From contig MEHQ01003677.1 in NCBI GenBank assembly GCA_008828725.1, forward strand, positions 230,005 to 294,004: DNA of 64,000 bases. Direction: 5' to 3'. This document shows positions 55,303 to 64,000 of the stretch, one piece after another; within the stretch, counting starts at the first letter, position 1, and each line of letters starts with the position of its first letter. The position numbers and the translations under genes were made by a program. The notes below the pieces were generated by a model, which saw only the letters and a program-made list of their open reading frames with translations, was not told the DNA's origin and ran no database searches. Source of the stretch: Saccharina japonica (taxonomy: Eukaryota; Sar; Phaeophyceae; Laminariales; Laminariaceae).

Positions 55303-57635
55303 TAGAATATACACAAGACTGTCACGTCTGTTTGTGTATTGTTCCGATGTCCGTATACCTGCGACCATCTACGGTACGAAGCGTTATCGGTAGAGGGCAA
55401 AAAATACATTTTAGAGCACAGACTACTCGTAGTATATCGCGTCATATATTGTGTACTGGAACATGGGGTACCGAGAGTTGGTCGTATCTCAGTGGCTAGC
55501 CTAAGCCATTCCCGACTCGTAAAGAGTGACCGTACCAGGTGATCGTACCGGGTGATCGCGCAAGAGGTTGTGCTCACCAACGGAGCCGAACCTCCCAACA
55601 CTCCACCGCCATCGCTCTCTGGAGCACAGCAACATAAGCGCCATATTCCCAACAACCTATGTATTCTGTTATGTTGAACAAAGCAAGTGAACCGCACGGT
55701 CACAATGTCCCACCCGCCACCTGCTTCTCTCTCCACGAGATACCCTTATCATCGTGTTTTCACAGGTTAATGAGCCTCGCAACCAGGGGAACCATCAACA
55801 GACTATCCTAGGTACAGTTGACCATACGAAAACCATTCTCCGGAGTGAAGTTACTATCCGCCTCTGGCGTTGCACTTGCCCTAGCGATAATCTCCCGTCA
55901 GTCCTTCTAGTAAGATCTCAAAGGAAGCTTTCGTAATCTATGACTCCTTCCATTTCTACCAATTCGTCTCTGATATGATAGGTTTCACTCGTAAAATACG
56001 CCAGAATATTTTCCCTATGTTTTCACCATAGAGACGATTTGGTTTTCCATTATATGTCTTCGCGTTGAATTTTTATACGTACCTCTCATACCATACCATG
56101 CGGCTTTCATCAGCAACGACAGCGGCAGCAGAAGTACGTTGTTCAGCTGTAGCAGCAGCAGCAGTACTACCAGTGGGGACTACACATCATTTATCTCTTT
56201 CATTTACTTCCGTGGAAGTAAACTGTATTTACTTCCACACTTCCGTGGTTCCGTGGAAGTTTCCGTTTGATGAGGGCCTTCGGCCAGTAGGCAGGTCTAG
56301 TACGGTTCCACGCTGAGCGCTACGCGGTTTGCAATATCCCGCTTGAAATTGGTCCACGTTTTAGTAATCGAGATGGAGTGGGACGGTGTACCAACCGGGA
56401 GCAGGGGGTGCATTCATGCCCTCACTTCCAAGTGTTACTTCTATGGAAGTAAAATCTTAATTTACTTCCAATCCAATCACCTGGAAATAAAAATACTTTC
56501 ATGGAAGTTCACAAACATTGCATGGAAGTAAAAGCACTTTCATGAAAGTCTACTAAACGTTCGTGGCAGAACAATACTTCTATGAAGGTAAAAACAATTT
56601 AGGTGAAAGCAAAGTTTACTTCCATGAAAGTAAAAACCACTTTCGTGAAATTAAAATTGACTTATACGGGAAATTGTTTACTTCCGTGGAAACTTTCATG
56701 GAAGTAAACTCAAAACTCAACTAATTTGGTAGATCGTACCAGTGCCAGCATCGGTGGCAGCAAAAGCAGCAGCAAATTGTTTACCATCAACAGCATTATC
56801 ACATCATCACGTATTTGCCATTCGGAACTCCATAATCTTTGGTGTTGGAGTAACGCAAAAGGGACCTGGCCGCCGCTCCCGTAGTACTGAGGAAAATGAA
56901 GCTGCACAGTATTCAGTCGTTGTAATACCACACCTTTACCACCTCCTGAACAACTTCATTGTCTGAACTACAGTAGAGACCTATAGTATTGATTCCTGGA
57001 CTGCTGCGGTTGATGCTGGAACTTGAGGTGAAGATATTGTTCTAGCTGAACGTGTTGGAGTAGACCCCATAGTAGATGCTCGCCTTCATGATCTTAGACT
57101 GTGGCCGGAGCACGATAGCGCTCTAGAGAGCGGTGGTGGTAGCGTGTTGGGAGAGTGACCTCCAGTGGGGAGCACACCTCTGGTTCGATCGCCTGATGCG
57201 ATCGCCCTGATACGGCTCGGGCATGATTTAAGCTACGTGGCCCTGCCATACGGTTATGCCTTGGTACCCCATGTTGCAGTACCCTATGATACGATACTGA
57301 AAGGCCCAAGCACATGCCACCCTTTCAGAATTGGTCGGTGAAATGTTGGTTAGGAGTAGGTTAGGCAATTCATAAACGGGACTGCATTATTAATTATTGT
57401 TGGTATGCGTTTGTCGAGTATTCAGGTATGATTGGTAGGTATACGTGAATGGTGTGATAGAAAAATATAAAAGCTGCACCTTGTCGGATGTCAAATTGAA
57501 TAGTAACAATATACTACGAGTAGCCTGTACTCTACTATGATTGTTTGCCCTAACGACAATATTACCGCATATCGTCGTAGATCTACCGACATCCGAATAA
57601 TAGAAGAACACACATATATAATATCGTGTTTATTC
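55303..57635. mobile_element. 2.3-kb foldback DNA element inserted in the LINE
   Basis: The left arm (55303-about 55650) and the right arm (about 57095-57635) are imperfect inverted repeats. AGAATATACACAAG pairs with the complement of the right end AGAATAAACACGA, and the 'ggatgtcggtagatctac' and 'actactcgtagtatat' blocks also match. LINE-like reading resumes right after it. The flanks AGACCATGTT and AGACCACGCT are similar but not an exact target duplication. The interior contains an ACTTCCATGGAAGT-rich cluster and no transposase. Confidence 0.6.
56185..56715. repeat. Cluster of short palindromes of the type TTACTTCCATGGAAGTAA
   Basis: About nine to ten variants of ACTTCC(A/G)TGGAAGT and half-sites stand in 500 bp (near 56206, 56232, 56430, 56445, 56500, 56520, 56570, 56620 and 56680). 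The spacing is irregular. It could fold into many small hairpins. Confidence 0.7.
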
Positions 57636-58689
57636 TGGCAGACCACGCTGCTGCGGACACTGAATCAGGCTCTCCGGGTGGTGTTTGTCGTTATCGAAAC
57701 AGCGGTCCAGAGGCATAGACAGACAATTTAGACCTTGTTTGCCTGGACCGTTTTGTCGGCACAAGCGCTGGCATTATGCCAGATATGTAACTACGGGTCT
57801 GGTTCGCTAGGGCATGCTATATCCGTGTCAAACGGCAGTTGTACAATGACGAGGCTGCCCCGTTATCTCTAAAGGTGCGCATGCTGAAGGCCAAGGTGAT
57901 GGAGGCCCTGCTGACCGGGTGTGTAACTTGGACTCTTGACCTGGAGTGATTCACGGATCTCCGAACGGCACACCACAACCTCCTCCTACGGACCATTGTC
58001 TTCCAGCGCCGACAACGCACCGTCCACCCTCATGTCGTATGTCAAGTCGAACACCCGTAAACGACGCCTCCTCGTTTTGCGGGGGGCGTACAGCGGACGG
58101 CCAATGACCGGCTGATCCGTCGGGTGATATTTAGGAAGATAGCTAGTGGGGAGAACCCGAGTCCAGGCCGTCCAGGAAATAACTTGAGTTGACCCAATGT
58201 CTGGCAGACAAACTCAGGGTTTTCAAACCCACCGAGGGGTCCATGGAAAGCTCCGTTTGCTGTTCGGAGCAGAAACGGTGTATGTCCGAGGGCGGCTAAG
58301 AGGGGCCCGAAGTGGTACCGGGGAGTGGACGAAACGGCGGACTGTTTCTTATGACGAGGTGACACAGGGGCGAGGCAGAGAGGAGCTAACACGTCACCCA
58401 GTCTAAGGACGCCGAGAGCAGCCGCAAGCGGAGACAGGCGGGGGCGGGGACGGGGGGTGCTGATATAGCCGTCGGCGAATGCAGAGGTGCAATAGCAAAT
58501 CGTGAAGGTATCGGTTCGACTATTAAGTGGAACGTGTGCTACTCCGTATATTCCCTTGAATTCTAGGAGTTTTGTTTGCTTGTTTGTTGTTGGGTTGTTC
58601 ACTAGGAGGGCGCGACAGCGGCTGTACTGACACCTGACACCGCCATCCACAAGAATAGGAAGGAGGTGGAAGATGGTGTGGCAAGGTCT
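57636..58689 (+). pseudogene. LINE ORF2 C-terminal part, right half of the split element
   Basis: Frames after the foldback element read L-R-T-L-N-Q-A-L-R-V-V-F-V-V-I-E-T-A, then L-K-V-R-M-L-K-A-K-V-M-E-A-L-L-T-G-C-V-T-W (57870-57935), L-R-T-A-H-H-N-L-L-L-R and F-Q-R-R-Q-R-T, then N-D-R-L-I-R-R-V and G-E-N-P-S-P-G-R-P-G. This is the usual C-terminal region of a LINE ORF2. Several stops and frameshifts make it non-functional. Confidence 0.65.
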
Positions 58690-59122
58690 CGGGTTCGTAG
58701 CAGAGACGGGGGATGCATGTTACAATATATCACCGCCTTCAGCACGATTTTGTATTTTGTGTCTATTGCCTTTTGCTCTGTTCATCTCTTTCTTTCATTT
58801 TCGTTTCCCCGCCGTCCTTACGCCGGTACCTTCCTCTTCATGCCGCTTCCTCATCCGTGCCGGACGTTGTGTGTTCCTCTTCAGCACGCAAGCTTTATTA
58901 TTGTGGCACTTCTGCTCGTTTTGCGTCAGGTGTATTGTGTGTCACTCTACAATTGATTTTTGTTTCGTTCATATTTTTCTATCTGACCCGTGTTGCTGTG
59001 TTTTCGTATCCGGTACGCTGGTATTTTGTACTGTTTGTATGACCTCGATTGAGTTGGGGTTAGGTTGCTATTTGTCTCTGTCTCACCGCAGTCTGTAACC
59101 AACATGATGTGTATATCTCTAG
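58690..59122 (+). mobile_element. LINE 3'-untranslated region and 3' end
   Basis: This T/C-rich stretch parallels 44724-45172 in reverse. It ends near 'cagtctgtaaccaacatgatg..tatctctagg'. The overlapping 141-codon plus-strand frame is an artefact of pyrimidine-rich sequence. Confidence 0.6.
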
Positions 59123-60484
59123 GTAGAATATTTAGGACGGACAATGGGCGTAATAATATACATGGGAAAAATTGAACGGTTTACCGCAATGCGACGACAA
59201 CAAACAAACAAAAAAACAAACAAACTGCAGTCAAGAGGAGGTGGCAATGCAATGGCATGACGTCGTACTGAATAAACCAGGAATAACATTTTATATTCAC
59301 TATTTCTCAACGCCAAAACACCCTTCCAATCTGTTTGTATGTACTCCTGTACATATATACGTGCGACCCTATCAGAGGAAGAGGATGCTTCGAACTTCGA
59401 GAAGCCTCATTAAAACAAAACAAAGGGTATATCAGGAAAAGGTTAACTGAAGAAGTAGCCTCCAACAGGGAGATGCTGAACGTGTGTCTATTTGCTACCC
59501 TGTGAATCAATGCTTACTCCTGCAGGCTGGCACAAATCATGTCAACCCTGCAGAAAAATGTTGTGAAGCAAAATGAGCTTCGTTAGACTCCTTGCATAAA
59601 ATCGGCCTTCGTATTCGGTTCTCTCTGGTGCCTTCTTCTGAAATATATTTGTGAATAATCGACGCCTTCAAACATAAAATGGTTTACAAATGTCGGTGCG
59701 CATGATATGTACAGTAAGACAGATCGTATTTCGTGTAAATACGACCATATTTCATTCTGAACGAGCGATAGTACCAGGAGTTTTCTGAATCGACAGAGCC
59801 AGCCGCGATGACTTTTCTGAATCGACAGAGTCAGCTACGATGATGATATTTCAGAATCAACAGAGCCCGAACAAAACTCGACATCATCGCCGGGGTATCC
59901 ATTGTCGGTAGGCAGCCCGATAGACACATATATGCGTGCACGCTGAGTGCGATGCAGTTTCCCCGAAGCCCACTTGCTCTACAACGACAACAGCAGTACA
60001 GGATACCTACCAATAAGAAAGTGAGCAAACGAAAGATAGGCCGATATTTGAAGCAAGGTAAGGGTTTCGGGAGTCGTTGCACTGAATGAAGTTAATATAA
60101 TACCCATTCTAAAATATGAAATCCAGACTGGAACATATTTCCTGTTTCGTATGAAGTTTCCTGTACGGCGACGGTTCTGGGCATTGGAGGCGCGCAAACG
60201 GTCAAACGGTTAATGTCACCCGGCCGCGGCTGGAACCTTTCTACGGTGTGCCCACCCTCCCCCCCCAGGGTCAGAAGGTCAAAGGGCAAACCCACTCGGC
60301 ACAGTCGGCACGTATCCCCATCTTAAACCTAAGGACCTTTTGTGAAAACACAAGCCTCAGCAACAAAGGTGTGTGGAGACACGATCAAGTGTAACATCGT
60401 GCCATTACACCTACGTAGGTGTTCACTCTCTGTGTCTAGAGCTCCAGCGTGCATCAAGTACAACGTACTACAGAGATGCGTATA
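59123..60484. other. 5' flank of gene D, with a short tandem repeat
   Basis: No gene seen. A three-copy imperfect repeat of about 32 bp ('ttttctgaatcgacagag') lies at 59781-59869. The promoter of gene D should lie in the right part. Confidence 0.45.
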
Positions 60485-60502
60485 CTGCACACATACGACA
60501 GG
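60485..60502 (+). promoter_or_regulatory. Conserved 5' leader of gene D
   Basis: CTGCACACATACGACAGG directly precedes the ATG and matches the gene B leader (CTGCACATATAGGACAGG). Its role is unknown. Confidence 0.45.
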
Positions 60503-60660
60503 ATGGCCGTGCGAACGTTTCTCCACATCGCGGCGCTGGCGACGGTTCTGCTCATGGACCTAGCGACGGCCGCGGGGGAGACCTGCAATTGTTGGCCTCT
60601 GGGCCTGTTCGAGGGGTTCGAAGCTGCAGACGTTGTGCTGCACGCAACCGCTCTGAACAG
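60503..60660 (+). CDS. Gene D: secreted TIMP/NTR-like protein, exon 1 (3'-partial)
   Basis: The start ATG is at 60503; an in-frame ATG at 60476 is possible but lies before the conserved leader end. Signal peptide M-A-V-R-T-F-L-H-I-A-A-L-A-T-V-L-L-M, then G-E-T before C-N-C-W-P-L-G, L-F-E-G-F-E-A-A-D-V-V-L-H-A-T-A-L-N. The exon ends in phase 2 at AACAG|GTGAGG, as in genes A-C. Exons 2 and 3 are not in the remaining 3.3 kb, so they must lie to the right. This is the only copy on the plus strand. A MITE fragment begins 22 bp after the donor. Confidence 0.72.
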
Positions 60661-60682
60661 GTGAGGAGAGAGAGGGCCAAAA

Positions 60683-60775
60683 GACGCGTGCTACGGTACG
60701 GGAGGGGGGTGACTCCACGCATTTGTTTCGAAGGCTCCTAGTTGAAGGGCCTCTCTATTTCACCCAAACACTGGC
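60683..60775 (+). mobile_element. GACGCG-type MITE fragment in gene D intron 1
   Basis: GACGCGTGCTACGGTACGGG starts 22 bp past the splice donor. The interior keeps 'aaggctcctagttgaagggc' and 'atttcaccca' boxes, then the match fades. Confidence 0.6.
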
Positions 60776-63700
60776 AGAAACCAAACCCAAAATGAGTACC
60801 CTAATCCCCCATGTATATGTACGATATACCTGGTATGTGATATGAATATCATAGTTTATTGATTATCTTTCGAATTGCATTGTCATTATCGTTTTTCTGG
60901 GTTGGGGGAGAGAGAGAGTTCTCTTCTCGGCCAGACACACCTATCACAGCCTCCTGCAATCCCCTATGCATCTCGCCCATACATCTACCGTCTCTCTCTC
61001 CCTAATACGATACCAGCCGGGTTCCTAACTATTACCGCCTACAGTCGTCTCGGATGACCAAGCCTCCGAATGGTACCGTACCATTCGACTCCTCCAACTC
61101 CGAGGTAATTTGAGACTACTGTTGCAGTACACTAGTTGTCATTTCCTACCCCAGGCTGTACCTTCTCCCGGGTGCCTCACCTTCCATTCACGTGTCCAAC
61201 GTTAGATAGCTTATGTTGGACCCTGCTCAAACCCCCATTATAGGTATGTTATCATTCGTATACGCCTTGTACGCGTCGGACTTCTACCTTCCTACCATTT
61301 TTAATCCCTCGTTCCAATATGTATCCTACGGTCGAAAGCGCCTTCCGGATATTTGCATCTTCCAGCCGCGAGCGTGGTGGCTTGTCCGATACGCAACGAG
61401 TACAGGGCGAACTCATCGGGATTACAACCTGCCTCCGTTACTAACTCCACCGTTGCTCGAAGGGCATATTCCTATCTCACTACTCCAGTAGACTTGCCAC
61501 AACGACAAGAGGAGAGGGTGGCGTGGTCGGAAAAACACCAGGAATGAATGACGTCAACTCCAACATAAGGGCTACGACATCGCCGTTGACCCTAACAAAC
61601 GACCTCGACCCGCGAACCTCGTTCGGTGTCCACACGCGCATGGCTCCAATATGTTTCTGGTCACCCGTTTACACCGTGTCGACCGGTTGCCATCGCAAGC
61701 ATTTTCGACTTTTTGTCGTTGGCGTAAAGCGCAACATCGCCCCGAGTCACGCCATTCATGGGTTAGGGTGCACTACTTCCGAGTCGGCGGAGAGTCTTTC
61801 GTTTACCGGGGCCATCCGACAATAACTCAAACCTAAACACAGCTCCTACACCTGCCTCTCTATACACAGTGCGGGGGCGATGTTTCGTTTTCGCGGAAAG
61901 CATACCGAACGAGACCGGTACACCAACGTGGCGGGGAACCCCGCCGTCACGTGAGACCATACAACACACACAACCAAGCTCAATTCACCCACACAACTCA
62001 CACACACCCTTGCCCTCCAGATCCCATCGGGGAAAGAGGTTTGTTGCCGTGTAAGGCCTATCAAACAAGACTGGCAGGCGTACGCGGCGGGTAGTCCCGC
62101 CCTCACGTAGGACAGTTAATCACACCCACACACACCCAGACACCCACAGACATTATCACGCACATTTATCTGCAAACCGCAAGGGGTGTGAGTTAGGTTT
62201 TCGTTTTACAGAACAAAAGCGATAGGCGAACGCGGCGGGAAGTCGCGCCGTCGTGTGGAACCATAAAACCAAATACACACTCGCCCACACCCAAACAAGA
62301 AAGAACAAAAACTCAAACAAACACCCACACCAACACAAACACTCAAACACACCCACACCTGCACTCATCACGGTGGAGGGGGGGGGGGGAAGGGGACGAG
62401 ACCCGTGCGTGTGTGCCGGCCGTGTGATTTTCCCGACCCCAACACTCATTATCACCCATAAATATACAGAACACACTGTAAGTCAGGCGACCAGATTCGT
62501 ACGTGCGCCTAGCCGACCCCGCCACTAAAAACATTGTCGGGGCTTGCCCACCCCACCCGCCTTGGCCGCTGCTCGCACCGCACCTCTAGCTTTCAGGGTG
62601 GGTGTACGTACTGTCTTCCCGAAGTGGCAGGTGCGTACTCGCTGCCCTGCGTAACAATCAGAATCCCCGCCGCCTCCCTCGATCTGCTGGGCGCGATCTT
62701 CGGCTTAGGTAGAGACCGCCGTCGCCACGCACGGTCGCCGTAGTTTTCCGCCCACCCTAGGCATCGAATCGCTGCCCCAAACGGAACTTGCACGCGGGCC
62801 AGCCAAACCTGATATCTGCTCACAGTTTTTCGAGTTGCCGACCGCATCTCGTCGCACGGAAAAAAGCGTGTCCGAGTCATTCAGACGGGCGAGGGGGAGC
62901 GCGGGAAAGGGGGGGGGGTGAATACCCATTCCAAAGATGAGGGCGGTGGGGGGGGGCGACAAGAGAGGGGTGGGGTAGGGAAACTCCCCCCCCCCCTCGT
63001 CCCCGTGAAGGCGATGTAAACGTGTCATCTACACGAACACATATGCGCAAAATAACAGAGGTGAAACCCAGAAATAAATACGACGGGGTGAAGCGGCATG
63101 GCAACGTTGTGCCTCCGCTCGTAGACCAACTATTGTGATGGCTACCTCTGGATCAGTTGTTTCCCTGTCCCCAACATATGCCGATCAAACGGTGCAACAC
63201 GCCCGTGATGATCAAGATGGGGTGTGTGTCAGGGTCAAGGGGATTACACCCCCCCCCCCGACTAACACTTATTCGGGAAACAGAGGGAGTAAGTGGTCCG
63301 ATAGTTGTATCACAAGGAACTACGTGATGTATCACAAGGCACTACGTGATATTCTTGGCTTCTCTATCCCGATACGCGTATTTGTTCGTGTGTGTTTCTC
63401 TCTCTCTCTATCTCTCTTTCCCGCTCTTTATCTGTCCCTTTGTTTCATTGGCACCGCCCGCTTTAAAGCAGATTCGCGGCCACTGGCCCACAGAAACGGA
63501 GGTATATTTTCAGTACTAGGCCAAATATACTCGTGTATTCGGCCATATAAGAGGCGACCAGAACATAAACAGCACAACAGCCCCAGATTGACGGCAAAAA
63601 GGAGCTGCCTTCCGTCAGGAACTACTGTTAAATTATCCATGAATGCCACTAGCGCAGGGGGTGAAATAACGGACCAGTACGAACCGCAAACTGACTGGTC

Positions 63701-64000
63701 AATGGACGCGGTGTGGTGACATTGCGCCCCCCCACTCGTACACCACTCTTGTGATGATAATATTTTATCGACTACTATCCTCTCGCGCTTTCTGGTAAGT
63801 TTTCTCTCTCGCTATGCCCTCGCATAGGGTGGTTTTCTGCTATGTGCGGCGACGCGGTACACCCGTCGCTCACCAGTAAATGTCTACTGCATGCAGTAGG
63901 TGATCTCCTATCTGTTGCCCCGGGACAAACCGGCCCGGGAAAAAATATACAGCCTTGATTGAGGCTCCGCAGGGAATATACACACGTATTTATATGTACC
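60776..64000. other. Intron 1 of gene D (inferred), no exon seen
   Basis: Three loosely repeated blocks with 'ggcgggaagtcccgcc..cacgt' and AC-rich tracts lie at about 61930-62290, and poly-G/poly-C runs at 62382, 62912, 62951 and 63251. The 194-codon frame at 63135-63719 (+) spans a poly-C and a (TC)n tract and has no domain. I found no TIMP exon 2 pattern. Confidence 0.4.

Noticed and set aside
58673..59098. 141-codon membrane-protein-like frame
   Set aside because: It lies in the pyrimidine-rich LINE 3' UTR, which has a reverse copy at 44724-45172 where the frame is not kept.
63135..63719. 194-codon plus-strand frame, the longest near the right end
   Set aside because: It crosses poly-C and (TC)n tracts, has no recognisable domain, and lies where the first intron of gene D is expected.

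Overview
The window looks like nuclear DNA of a multicellular-type or algal eukaryote. It has no operons, genes are split by introns with GT..AG borders, and most of the length is transposable-element debris. Telomere-type TTAGGG motifs, Copia and LINE remnants of a stramenopile-like flavour, and a balanced base composition with many poly-G runs make a photosynthetic stramenopile such as a brown alga my best guess. That assignment is inference only.

The only genes I can build with confidence are four copies of one family. Each encodes a secreted protein of about 215 residues related to tissue inhibitors of metalloproteinases (TIMP, NTR fold). Gene A (minus strand, exons 1 and 2 at 3111-3271 and 1445-1760) runs off the left edge. 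Gene B (minus, 24070-24230, 20818-21142, 18957-19118) and gene C (minus, 44054-44223, 36301-36634, 34794-34946) are complete three-exon genes. Gene D (plus, exon 1 at 60503-60660) runs off the right edge. Exon borders, splice phases and cysteine patterns agree between copies. A second secreted-protein gene with broken frames lies just downstream of gene C (33940-34731).

Genes A and B sit in an old segmental duplication (about 960-8534 and about 20605-30790). Comparing the two copies shows filled and empty insertion sites of a short inverted-repeat element (TIR GACGCGTGCTACGATAGAGG, 4-bp target duplication), present in more than 20 full or partial copies. An LTR retrotransposon of Copia type (8535-14529) interrupts the A copy.

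From 35.8 to 44 kb, the introns of gene C hold a tRNA-derived SINE and four DNA elements. Two of these have perfect target-site duplications: a hAT-like element with 8 bp and a Mutator-like element with 9 bp. From 44.7 to 50.7 kb there is a three-unit tandem array of about 1.85 kb per unit, with a telomere-motif-carrying inverted-repeat element and a LINE tail in each unit; two N bases lie in its first unit. From 51 to 59 kb there is another hairpin element with telomeric motifs, a TA-flanked MITE, and a LINE split by a 2.3-kb foldback element. The remaining stretches show no gene I can support.
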